From: Sphingobacterium sp. CZ-2
Lineage (GTDB): Bacteria; Bacteroidota; Bacteroidia; Sphingobacteriales; Sphingobacteriaceae
Length of the DNA: 64,000 nucleotides
Direction: 5' to 3'
NCBI RefSeq assembly: GCF_004526235.1
Contig: NZ_CP038159.1
Coordinates: 930,001-994,000 of the forward strand
Shown: piece by piece, positions 47,576-55,509 of the stretch
Numbering within the stretch: the stretch's first letter is position 1
How the letters are laid out: the number at the start of each line of letters is the position of its first letter
The notes under the pieces: generated by a model
Database searches by the model: none
The model's input: only the letters and a program-made list of their open reading frames with translations
What the model was told of the DNA's origin: nothing
Program-made: the position numbers and the translations under genes

Positions 47576-47607
47576 CTTCACATAGCGTTCAATTAATAGC
47601 TTGACCC

Positions 47608-49893
47608 ATGAACATATTGAAATCAACAAGTCTTGCCGTATTGATTTTTAGCACTTTAAATCTTTTCGGACAGGAAAAATCGAAAATGGATGCCTTTATC
47701 AACGAATTGATGGGTAAAATGACCGTGGAAGAGAAAATCGGGCAGCTCAATCTGGTTACCGGTGGTGAGGCGACTACCGGATCGGTGGTTTCCAGCAATG
47801 TAGAGAACAATATCAAAGCTGGAAAAATTGGCGGGATCTTTAGCATGTCCAGCCCGGAAAAGATCCGTAAGGCGCAGGAGTTAGCTATCAAGCATTCCCG
47901 CTTAAAAATCCCTATTATCTTCGGGATGGATGTTATTCACGGCTATAAAACGGTATTTCCGATCCCTTTGGGATTGGCCGCCACATGGGATATGCCCTTA
48001 ATCCAACAGACTGCGCGCGTAGCGGCTGTCGAAGCAGCAGCGGATGGGATAAATTGGACATTCTCGCCCATGGTCGATATTTCGAGGGATGCCCGTTGGG
48101 GTAGGATTTCGGAGGGAAGCGGTGAAGATACCTACCTAAGCTCCAGAATCGCACGGGAAATGGTCATTGGTTATCAAGGTGATGATTTGGGTAAATACAA
48201 TACGCTCATGGCCTGTGTAAAGCATTTTGCACTATATGGGGCAGCCGAAGCTGGAAGAGATTACCATACCACCGATATGAGCCTACATCGCATGTACAAC
48301 GAATATCTCCCGCCTTATAAAGCAGCCTTAGATGCGGGTGCCATGTCTGTCATGACTTCCTTTAACGACATCAATGGTGTGCCAGCTACCGCAAACAAAT
48401 GGTTATTGACTGATCTTTTGCGGAAGGATTGGAAATTCGATGGTCTGGTGGTTACCGATTATACGGCCGTAAATGAGCTTATTGAGCATGGATTGGGTGA
48501 TCTTCAACAGGTTTCTGCCCTATCCCTTAAGGCCGGGGTGGATATGGACATGGTTGGTGAGGGTTTTCTGACCACCTTGAAAAAATCCATGGATGAAGGG
48601 AAAGTTTCCCTAACTGAAATCGATCGGGCATGCCGTTATGTGTTGGAAGCCAAATACAGGTTGGGATTATTTGAAGACCCATTCCGATATTGTAATGAAG
48701 ACAGGGCAAAGAAAGAGATCGGAAAGGCAGAACATCTGCGCTTGGCGCGTGAGGCCGCTGGAAAATCCTTTGTTCTATTGAAAAATGAAGGGCAGGTCTT
48801 ACCGCTTAAAAAACAGGGAACGGTGGCTGTTATAGGTCCATTGGCAAATACTGGTGCGAATATGCCCGGAACTTGGAGTGTAAGTGCGGATCTGCAAAAA
48901 ACGCTTTCATTGGTTGATGGAATGAAGGCCGCATTAGGCAATAAGGTTAAAATTGTAAGTCATTTAGGAGCTAATCTTACTTCAGATGCTAAATTACAGG
49001 AACGATCAACGATGTTTGGAAGGACGATCCCTCGGGATGAACGGCCAGCGGAAACTGTTATCCAGGAAGCTTTGGAAGTAAGTAAGGGGGCAGATGTTAT
49101 TGTTGCTGCATTGGGAGAAAGTTCGGAGATGAGTGGTGAAAGCTCTAGCAGGACGGATTTGAATATCCCTGATTCGCAGAGGAAATTATTGGAAGCTTTA
49201 TTGAAAACCGGGAAACCTGTTGTTTTGGTATTGTTTGCAGGGAGACCATTGACTTTAACATGGGAGGATGAACATGTTCCAGCGATATTGAATGTTTGGT
49301 TTGGAGGAACAGAGACGGGTAAGGCAGTGGCGGATGTTTTGTTTGGAGATGTGAATCCTTCGGGAAAATTACCGGCAACATTTCCGAGGAATGTTGGTCA
49401 GTTACCGATTTATTATAGCCAAAAGAATACGGGTAGACCTTTGGGAGAAGGGCAATGGTTCCAGAAGTTCAGAAGTAATTATTTGGATGTGGCTAATGAT
49501 CCTTTATATCCTTTTGGGTATGGATTGAGCTATAGTAAATTTGATTATGGAAAACTTCAATTGGATAAGGATAAGTTTGCTAAGGGTGAGGAGATTAGGG
49601 TGTCTGTGGAACTGAGTAATTCGGGGAATTTTGATGGGGAGGAAGTGGTGCAATTGTATGTTAGGGATATGGTTGGATCTGTGACAAGACCTATTAAGGA
49701 ATTGAAGAATTTCCAGAAGGTTTTCTTGAAGAAGGGTGAGAAGAAAAAGATTGAGTTTGTGATTACGGAAGAGGATTTGAGATTTTATAATCAAAGTTTG
49801 GAGTTTGTTTCTGAGCCTGGAGCATTTAAGGTTTTTGTTGGTGGTAATGTTAGGGATGTGCAGGAAGCAGATTTTGAGTTGATGGAAAGATAA
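47608..49893 (+). CDS. bglX: Glycoside hydrolase family 3 beta-glucosidase
   Basis: A 761-residue secreted enzyme with signal peptide (LNLFGQ, about 20). The GH3 N-domain has GMDVIHGYKTVFPIPLGLAA, CVKHFALYGAAEAGRDYHTT and the nucleophile Asp284 in VVTDYTAVNELIEHG; the C-domain carries AGRPLTLTWE and GTETGKAVADVLFGDVNPSGKLPATFP, then an Fn3-like end. It probably removes terminal glucose from oligosaccharides made by the GH144 enzyme 32 bp upstream. The last 400 bp are strongly G-biased (36 G against 6 C in 49741-49860) towards the adjacent repeat. Confidence 0.94.
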   Translation: MNILKSTSLAVLIFSTLNLFGQEKSKMDAFINELMGKMTVEEKIGQLNLVTGGEATTGSVVSSNVENNIKAGKIGGIFSMSSPEKIRKAQELAIKHSRLKIPIIFGMDVIHGYKTVFPIPLGLAATWDMPLIQQTARVAAVEAAADGINWTFSPMVDISRDARWGRISEGSGEDTYLSSRIAREMVIGYQGDDLGKYNTLMACVKHFALYGAAEAGRDYHTTDMSLHRMYNEYLPPYKAALDAGAMSVMTSFNDINGVPATANKWLLTDLLRKDWKFDGLVVTDYTAVNELIEHGLGDLQQVSALSLKAGVDMDMVGEGFLTTLKKSMDEGKVSLTEIDRACRYVLEAKYRLGLFEDPFRYCNEDRAKKEIGKAEHLRLAREAAGKSFVLLKNEGQVLPLKKQGTVAVIGPLANTGANMPGTWSVSADLQKTLSLVDGMKAALGNKVKIVSHLGANLTSDAKLQERSTMFGRTIPRDERPAETVIQEALEVSKGADVIVAALGESSEMSGESSSRTDLNIPDSQRKLLEALLKTGKPVVLVLFAGRPLTLTWEDEHVPAILNVWFGGTETGKAVADVLFGDVNPSGKLPATFPRNVGQLPIYYSQKNTGRPLGEGQWFQKFRSNYLDVANDPLYPFGYGLSYSKFDYGKLQLDKDKFAKGEEIRVSVELSNSGNFDGEEVVQLYVRDMVGSVTRPIKELKNFQKVFLKKGEKKKIEFVITEEDLRFYNQSLEFVSEPGAFKVFVGGNVRDVQEADFELMER

Positions 49894-49895
49894 CA

Positions 49896-50160
49896 GCGTC
49901 ATTGCAAATCCTCGTCATTGCGAGGAGGCACGACGAAGCAATCTTTCTCCCCGTCATTGCGAGGAGGCACGACGAAGCAATCTTTAGCCATGTCATGGTG
50001 AGCGCAGTCGAACCATCTGTTCGTTTACCAGCGTACAGATCCTTCGACTACGCTCAGGATGACAAAGGGAAAGTTCAGGATGACCTAGAAAAAGATTGCT
50101 TCGTTCCTCGCAATGACGCAAGTTTCCTCGCAATGACGCAAGTTTCCTCGCAATGACGAG
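49896..50160. repeat. Palindromic intergenic repeat locus 4 (nested modules A and B)
   Basis: Left: repeated CGTCATTGCGAGGAGGCACG with ACGAAGCAATC, twice. Centre: an imperfect module B hairpin (GTCATGGTGAGCGCAGTCGA against CGACTACGCTCAGGATGACA). Right: GATTGCTTCGTTCCTCGCAATGACG-type sequence and two short GTTTCCTCGCAATGACG copies. An open frame across it is a by-product of the repeat. It lies between the convergent GH3 and 50165 genes. Confidence 0.9.
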
Positions 50161-50164
50161 AAAT

Positions 50165-50776
50165 CTACTCCGCGAAATAACTTACCTCAACAAATTTCTG
50201 CGTACTACTTCCCTCCGATTCTTCCAACTGAAACTCCTTAACCACCCCAGCAACAGTCAAAACTCCTTCCGGCAATTCCATCTCCGATTTCTCATGTGCC
50301 AATAAAACACCTGTCCCATTCCCCTCTTCCATCAATTCATAAACCGTATAAGTCTCCGAAATCGGGATCAACGTAAAAGTATCCACCACCGGAATCTGAA
50401 TAAAACCAGTCACATACCCTGCTTCCTCAATTTTCCTTACTGTCCCCCTAATAATCACATTCGTAGAAATCTTATTATCGTTCAGGTTCCGCACCGAATG
50501 CAAGGTCTCCGCCTGATACTTCGTATAATTCTCAGAAAGCGTATCATCAAACCTTCCTTCCACTTCCAATTGCTCCCGTGATGATAATTTAGATAACGCC
50601 AATTGCAGATACAGCACCGCTTTCTGCTTTTCAAACACTACACCGGCTAATTTCCCCACTTCCGAAGGAGAAATAATATCATCATCCGCACTGGTAAAAA
50701 TATTGTAAAACTTACCGCCATTATCCAACAGATCAATTGCTTGGCTGGCACTTGTAAAAGGTTTAATCAATTCCAT
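50165..50776 (-). CDS. Hypothetical protein
   Basis: A 203-residue acidic cytoplasmic protein with no signal peptide. The N-terminus (MELIKPFTSASQAIDLLDNGGKFYNIFTSADDDIISPSEV) recalls an EF-hand-like or TerB-like helical region only loosely; the second half is beta-rich. No family recognised. The coding strand is strongly G-rich at its 3' end beside the repeat. Confidence 0.65.
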   Translation of the reverse strand: MELIKPFTSASQAIDLLDNGGKFYNIFTSADDDIISPSEVGKLAGVVFEKQKAVLYLQLALSKLSSREQLEVEGRFDDTLSENYTKYQAETLHSVRNLNDNKISTNVIIRGTVRKIEEAGYVTGFIQIPVVDTFTLIPISETYTVYELMEEGNGTGVLLAHEKSEMELPEGVLTVAGVVKEFQLEESEGSSTQKFVEVSYFAE

Positions 50777-50810
50777 AGATATATCATTTTTGAATATCTA
50801 AATTTACCAA

Positions 50811-51668
50811 TTATTTTTCTCTTTGCATATCCCAACGTTCCTCAAATACCGGAATATAATCCAGAAATTGAGAATCTTCATCCGCATATTTCTTAAGGAT
50901 CGACACCCATTCGTCAAACTTCTTCCGATCCTTTACGTGGAAAAAACTCTGCACCATATTGATCGCCATTTCAGCTTTTTGATAGTTATCATTTGAAAGA
51001 TCAATGCCTTTTAAATAAATCCGTTCTGCCTCTTTTAGGTTGTTCAAGTGTTTAAATGAAAACCCTAACTCCCTATAAAACCAAAAGTTATCTGGATCAT
51101 TTTCGATAGCCTTATTCAAAACCACCACCGCTTTGTAAAAACTTCCGATATGGTTATAGGCATAGGCCAGCTCAAATTCAAGGCCTTCAAGATGGGGATC
51201 CTTCTCATAAACTTTCAACAGGATCGGCAATGCCAAATCACTTACGCCGGCCGCATTGTATGCCCTTCCTTTGGCTACCTGATATTTATCGGTTTTTTCG
51301 TTGACTTTATAAACAGACAACCAATTTGGTTCTCTGGGCAGCTTCAGCTCCTGCACCTGCTTATCCGATAATATAGCGACATCTACTGTCCTTGAATCCA
51401 GTCTTGATGCCATAATAGCATCTGTAATCGGATCCAATAAAACCAAGCCACCCTCCTTATCTAGAACTGTTGCATGATGCCGAAAAGAAAACCCAGAAAG
51501 CTCATCTAAGTAAACAAATCCAATCAAATGCTTTTTAGGATTCCCAGTGCCTTCAAATACCACCCACTTATCCAGTGCATCGTAAAACTTTTGATCGAAG
51601 GACAACACTTGAGCATTTCCAAAAAATGCAGCAAAAACAAACGAAATGATTAATAAAGAGGATTTCAT
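50811..51668 (-). CDS. Secreted TPR protein
   Basis: A 285-residue protein with signal peptide (FFGNAQ, about 20). The N-terminal half is beta-rich (LIGFVYLDELSGFSFRHH). The C-terminal half has tetratricopeptide-like helical pairs (GLEFELAYAYNHIGSFYKAVVVLNKAIENDPDNFWFYRELGFSFK). This suggests a periplasmic scaffold. It lies 12 bp downstream of the YcxB-like gene and may share its transcript. Function unknown. Confidence 0.78.
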   Translation of the reverse strand: MKSSLLIISFVFAAFFGNAQVLSFDQKFYDALDKWVVFEGTGNPKKHLIGFVYLDELSGFSFRHHATVLDKEGGLVLLDPITDAIMASRLDSRTVDVAILSDKQVQELKLPREPNWLSVYKVNEKTDKYQVAKGRAYNAAGVSDLALPILLKVYEKDPHLEGLEFELAYAYNHIGSFYKAVVVLNKAIENDPDNFWFYRELGFSFKHLNNLKEAERIYLKGIDLSNDNYQKAEMAINMVQSFFHVKDRKKFDEWVSILKKYADEDSQFLDYIPVFEERWDMQREK

Positions 51669-51680
51669 CCAGACAATTTA

Positions 51681-52223
51681 TTATTTCCAAGACCAGTTCA
51701 AATCTTCGATATAAGCAATCTGAAGATCTTCGGATAATTTATAGAAATAGTCGCCTACGGATTGCGTATCTACCTTCGATTTAGGAATGATAAATCCATG
51801 GCCTACATCGATCATCAGATAAAACGCCTTTCCGGTTTCAATAATCTCCGTCAGTTCCTCATATTGCACCTTGGTTTCCTTCATCCCATCATTTGAAAAA
51901 ATATGATCATCCAGAAATTCCATGGTTACCATCTTATCTAAACTTTTACTCAGGTTGAGTTGGATATGCTTTTTAAAATGCTTGATATACTTTTTAGCTT
52001 CATAGCCAGGATAACTAAAAACCCACATCACTGCTATAGCAAGAAAGATATAAGCTCCTAATTGATAGCCTTTATATAAAAAGTAAGCACCGATTAATAG
52101 ATAGATTACAGGAATTATCCATTTCGTTAACTGTCTCCTTTTTCTAATACTTTCTGTTTTGGATGCCACGTATAGATTAAAGTCCACGTAGTCCGCTTCA
52201 CTAAGGGTAAATTCTAATTTCAT
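51681..52223 (-). CDS. YcxB-like membrane protein
   Basis: A 180-residue protein with two adjacent membrane helices (residues about 35-72, WIIPVIYLLIGAYFLYKGY and AYIFLAIAVMWVF) and a C-terminal beta-rich cytoplasmic domain (VTMEFLDDHIFSNDGMKETKVQYEELTEIIETGKAFYLMI). This is the PF14317/YcxB pattern: a PH-like domain behind a hairpin of helices. Function unknown. Confidence 0.82.
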   Translation of the reverse strand: MKLEFTLSEADYVDFNLYVASKTESIRKRRQLTKWIIPVIYLLIGAYFLYKGYQLGAYIFLAIAVMWVFSYPGYEAKKYIKHFKKHIQLNLSKSLDKMVTMEFLDDHIFSNDGMKETKVQYEELTEIIETGKAFYLMIDVGHGFIIPKSKVDTQSVGDYFYKLSEDLQIAYIEDLNWSWK

Positions 52224-52294
52224 ATCGGCTTATCTAGCATGCTGTTTTTCTATTTACCTTAAAAGTACAGGTTTTATTGGTTTATAATGGCAGA

Positions 52295-52855
52295 TTAGTC
52301 GAAAAACTCTGCTGGATATTGGACTACAGTTCTTGAAAACGCTGCTAATGCCCCAGGAAAAAGTTCCAATGCCATGCAGTTTTCTTCAGGTACATCAAAT
52401 GGTAATTCAATGCCAAAATTTTTACATAATTGATAACCAAATCGGGGATAATAATCAGCATGGCCTAAAAGTATGACGGCCTTAAAGTTCAGACTTTTCG
52501 CCTTTCTATGGACCTCTCCGATCAATGCTGCGCCAATTCCTTGGTTTTGGTATTCCGGATGTACAGCTACAGGCGCAAGAGCCAGAAACTGATCCACATT
52601 TTCAGGAATAATCACTGCCCCATCTTTAGGAACGAGTTTTATTTTTGTGAGCAAGATATAGCCTACAATTTTACCGTTCTGTTCTGCCACAAGAGATAGC
52701 TCCGGCACAAAGGCTTTAGATTTCCTTAATCTTTCGACCAAAAATTGCTCTTGATGGTCTGTATAGACCTCCTTTTCAAAAGCATCTTTTATTAAATGGA
52801 ATACCTGATCAAAATCCTGCGGACTTTCCTGCTTTATTTCCATTTCGAAATCCAT
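52295..52855 (-). CDS. GNAT family N-acetyltransferase (YhbS-like)
   Basis: A 186-residue enzyme. The acetyl-CoA motif A reads VAVHPEYQNQGIGAALIGEVHRKAKSLNF, followed by AVILLGHADYYPRFGYQLC, as in YhbS-type acetyltransferases. The acceptor is unknown. The coding sequence overlaps the end of the YARHG protein gene by 22 bp. Confidence 0.9.
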   Translation of the reverse strand: MDFEMEIKQESPQDFDQVFHLIKDAFEKEVYTDHQEQFLVERLRKSKAFVPELSLVAEQNGKIVGYILLTKIKLVPKDGAVIIPENVDQFLALAPVAVHPEYQNQGIGAALIGEVHRKAKSLNFKAVILLGHADYYPRFGYQLCKNFGIELPFDVPEENCMALELFPGALAAFSRTVVQYPAEFFD

Positions 52856-53940
52856 TTTTGCTCTACTTGGGAAACCTTTTTACTATCTGCCACATAGGCC
52901 GGATTTGGCATATACCACGGTATTTGTTCATAATAACTTTTGAGATCCTTGTCGTGAAAAACAAATCCCCTCCTTGCAAAAGGCAAATTCCGAAAGATCT
53001 TCCGTTGAAGCGAAGAAATAGGCTCATCAATTGCCAATTTCTCTTGTTGATGAATGGAAAATGGCAAATAAAAATCGATTTCATTATTATTCATGGATTG
53101 CAAATAGGTGTTTAGACTATAAATGAACAGTTCACCTTTTGGCTTAAAATTCTTTTTATGAAAGGTCAATGAGCCATCCTGCACATAAAATGTAACTGCA
53201 TCCTTATCTTTAATGCCATTTGGAGAGCCTTTTACATCCTTCTTTTTACCAATTCCATTGATTTTCCAGTCTTCTTTATTCGTAAAAAAGGTTTTTTGAA
53301 TATCAAACTCCTCGAAATCACCCAAATCTACATTCAAGGTAAAATCATCTATTTGTTTATTTGCCCAACGATTAGCCGCTGTTAATACATATTCAAAATC
53401 ATAGTGGTAATCAACACTACCCGATACATCAAATTTATAGGTATGCTTTACGATATTCTTTCCCTTTTTAAATTTCGCCTTAAAATGATAGACATAAAAG
53501 AAGTCCACATAATTTCCGGAAGTATTACCCCCAAAAGTCTTCAGATCGATGCTTTTGATTTTCCCCTGTTGATTATAGAGTGAATCCGCCACATAGGAGA
53601 CTTGATATTTCAGGTTATTCCCATTCATATTTACCGTAAAATCATGCATGTATGGATGAAGTCCTTTTTTAGGAGCTCCATCTACATCCCCTTGCGGAGA
53701 CATGGCTTCAAAACCAACAATGATTTCTTTATCTGCACCGGGATTAAAAAACTCGTAATACACCGATACTTCAATAAATTGATTATTGATCTTTTTGATG
53801 TTAAGGATTTCCTTTTGAACGGAAATATCAGTTTCCTGAATTGGAATCAACTGATTTCCAGAGGCAAAATAAGCACCATCATTCGCGTAAATGGATATAT
53901 GGCAAAAAAGGATTAAAATAAATAATAGAAATTTTCTCAT
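52834..53940 (-). CDS. Secreted YARHG-domain protein
   Basis: About 368 residues, with a signal peptide in MRKFLLFILILFCHISIYA. The start at 53940 is chosen to begin the signal sequence; an upstream ATG at 53970 would add hydrophobic residues. The body is a beta-rich extracytoplasmic domain that resembles DUF4424-type proteins (FEAMSPQGDVDGAPKKGLHPYMHDFTV). The C-terminus is a YARHG domain (IFRNLPFARRGFVFHDKDLKSYYEQIPWYMPNP). YARHG domains are extracellular and of unknown function. It overlaps the GNAT gene downstream by 22 bp. Confidence 0.85.
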   Translation of the reverse strand: MRKFLLFILILFCHISIYANDGAYFASGNQLIPIQETDISVQKEILNIKKINNQFIEVSVYYEFFNPGADKEIIVGFEAMSPQGDVDGAPKKGLHPYMHDFTVNMNGNNLKYQVSYVADSLYNQQGKIKSIDLKTFGGNTSGNYVDFFYVYHFKAKFKKGKNIVKHTYKFDVSGSVDYHYDFEYVLTAANRWANKQIDDFTLNVDLGDFEEFDIQKTFFTNKEDWKINGIGKKKDVKGSPNGIKDKDAVTFYVQDGSLTFHKKNFKPKGELFIYSLNTYLQSMNNNEIDFYLPFSIHQQEKLAIDEPISSLQRKIFRNLPFARRGFVFHDKDLKSYYEQIPWYMPNPAYVADSKKVSQVEQKWISKWK

Positions 53941-53999
53941 AATCATTATAAGGATGGTAGAAATAAACAATTTTAGTGTACAATAATATCTTTTGCATT

Positions 54000-54254
54000 T
54001 TATTGATACTTTTTATCTAAATATTCAGTGTAATCATCTCTTATTTTTTTGTAATCCATATCATTAGGAATAGTTTTTCCCATAGAAATACTTTTTACAA
54101 AAGGAGAAATAGCAAAGTCATCATTTTGTTCTCGCGTTAGCGAATCAAGATAATTTTCAATTAACTTAGATAAACTTACTTTATTTGTTGAAGCATATTT
54201 TTTTGCTCGCTCAATTACGTTTTTATTTAATTTTAGTGTTAATATAGAATCCAT
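54000..54254 (-). CDS. DUF6364-like ribbon-helix-helix antitoxin
   Basis: 84 residues from the ATG at 54254. The start MDSILTLKLNKNVIERAKKYASTNKVSLSKLIENYLDSL is the typical DUF6364 ribbon-helix-helix DNA-binding part, and the C-terminal tail (DFAISPFVKSISMGKTIPND) is the usual toxin-neutralising segment. A TTG 9 bp upstream would add three residues. A PIN-domain toxin normally follows; here the next 60 bp lack one, so this looks like an orphan antitoxin. Confidence 0.82.
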   Translation of the reverse strand: MDSILTLKLNKNVIERAKKYASTNKVSLSKLIENYLDSLTREQNDDFAISPFVKSISMGKTIPNDMDYKKIRDDYTEYLDKKYQ

Positions 54255-54314
54255 TATCTTCAATTTGGATAAATAAACATAAATAAATTATTCTGTCAAT
54301 AAAGTTGGAGGTCA

Positions 54315-54929
54315 TCATATTTTCTCCCCAGCAAAAAAGTGATCGGTATTGATAGTAATCAGCGTAGATTTTCCTGTTGAAATCTTTGAATTCTCCACTA
54401 TTAATTTAAAGGCCTCCATACTTTGTTTGGGCATTAAATTCGACCAAAAAAAGATGATGGTATTATTTGTTTTAGATACAGGTAAACTAAATTCATTTAA
54501 AATATAATTTAAACCTTTATTTTCTTTTATTTGAGCTGAGGTTTTAGGAATAAATTCATCGAACTTACCATCATAATTCCAATCTAAAGACCCTCCAATA
54601 GATGCTTTGGCATAACAATTTGCATGGAATGAAACTAGCGTGTCATTCGTATAATAATGAATTTGAAGGGGTTGTTTCAAATCATTTTTATATAAATCGC
54701 CAAAGCCTTCCACATAGGTAAGAAATTGTTCCTTTGAAATTGTTTTCGTGATAATATTTGGATTTAATTTTTTAAAATTCTTTTCGAACTGTTCAACTTT
54801 ATTATTATCGAATTCTTTAATGGCTTCAATACCAGCTACCTTATACATTATACTCTTGCACCCTGAAATTGTCACGAATAATATCAGGAATATAAAAATT
54901 AACCTTATAAATTTTAATGGATTTGACAT
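54315..54929 (-). CDS. Hypothetical lipoprotein
   Basis: A 204-residue lipoprotein (lipobox TISGC, Cys24). The mature part has a thioredoxin-like hint: IIFFWSNLMPKQSMEAFKLIVENSKIS near the C-terminus and ENKGLNYILNEFSLPVS before it. There is no CxxC. A redox role is unlikely; function unknown. It lies 61 bp upstream of the orphan antitoxin gene in the same direction. Confidence 0.68.
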   Translation of the reverse strand: MSNPLKFIRLIFIFLILFVTISGCKSIMYKVAGIEAIKEFDNNKVEQFEKNFKKLNPNIITKTISKEQFLTYVEGFGDLYKNDLKQPLQIHYYTNDTLVSFHANCYAKASIGGSLDWNYDGKFDEFIPKTSAQIKENKGLNYILNEFSLPVSKTNNTIIFFWSNLMPKQSMEAFKLIVENSKISTGKSTLITINTDHFFAGEKI

Positions 54930-55039
54930 CTATTAAATTTACCACAAATTTTTCATAACTTTCTATCTATAACGGCTTTTCTAAGGACGAATGTACTTAT
55001 ATGAAATATTAAACATCTTCCATAAAGACAGATTGCTAA

Positions 55040-55226
55040 AAGTTGGCTACGAGGCAAAACCATAGTGAAAGTATACTGAAAGTATGCAAAATGTATGCTT
55101 CATATACTCTTTCAGTACTTTAACCCTACTTTAAACATACTTAAAGCACGATTCTAACCTGAATTCAAACATATTTTGAATGGGTAGCATGGAAACCATG
55201 GCCAAAAAATGGATAATTATTGTTAA
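55040..55226. repeat. Dispersed ~185-bp repeat, copy B
   Basis: Related to 17928-18112 over its whole length with many small differences. It lies about 85 bp from the tRNA-derived att fragment of the prophage. With the terminator, the att fragment and the integrase promoter it fills most of the 580-bp gap 54930-55509; the first 110 bp hold nothing I recognise. Confidence 0.85.
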
Positions 55227-55277
55227 GCCTTCCAGAATCGAACACCCGCCTGCGCATGACTGAACCCTCACAACGCA

Positions 55278-55309
55278 AAAAAGCTTCAATCTTGCGATTG
55301 AAGCTTTTT
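55278..55309 (-). terminator. Terminator adjoining the tRNA-derived att fragment
   Basis: A 14-bp perfect stem (AAAAAGCTTCAATC at 55278-55291, GATTGAAGCTTTTT at 55296-55309) with a TTGC loop. It stands directly after the 3' end of the tRNA fragment on the minus strand, where a tRNA terminator is expected. Confidence 0.8.
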
Positions 55310-55310
55310 A

Positions 55311-55334
55311 TGCGGAGAGTGAGGGACTTGAACC
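55311..55334 (-). other. Putative attachment site: 3' end of a tRNA gene (probably tRNA-Ser)
   Basis: On the minus strand GGTTCAAGTCCCTCACTCTC continues CGCA: T-loop TTCAAGT, T-stem CCCTC, acceptor ACTCTCC and discriminator G. Only the last 24 nt of a tRNA are present; the upstream part of the tRNA is replaced by unrelated sequence. Discriminator G and the acceptor suggest tRNA-Ser. The integrase gene starts 175 bp away, as expected for an integrase-proximal att junction. Confidence 0.75.
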
Positions 55335-55443
55335 TATGAATACTTAAAATTTGAATAAATACAAATAGATACTTTAAAATACTGATAGTCTTTAATATAG
55401 ATTATCATAGCAATTCATTAATTATCACCGATTATCAAAATAG

Positions 55444-55487
55444 TGTCCCCTAAATTGTCCCCCTTTTAAGATAATTAGTTATATTTG
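55444..55487 (+). promoter_or_regulatory. Integrase promoter region with direct repeats
   Basis: TATATTTG at 55480-55487 matches the Bacteroidota -7 element; a TTG at 55455-55457 is a possible -33 with a 22-nt spacer. TGTCCCC occurs twice (55444-55450 and 55456-55462) and could be arm-type integrase binding sites. Confidence 0.5.
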
Positions 55488-55509
55488 AAATGCATTTAAA
55501 AATTATTTC

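Noticed and set aside
49902..50156. Open frame of 84 codons across repeat locus 4
   Set aside because: It is composed entirely of repeat modules A and B, which explains the long frame. Not a gene.
55226..55275. Possible second degraded tRNA on the minus strand (GGGTGTTCGATTCTGG-like)
   Set aside because: Only a short T-loop-like piece is present and no acceptor or anticodon stem can be folded. Not reported as a tRNA.
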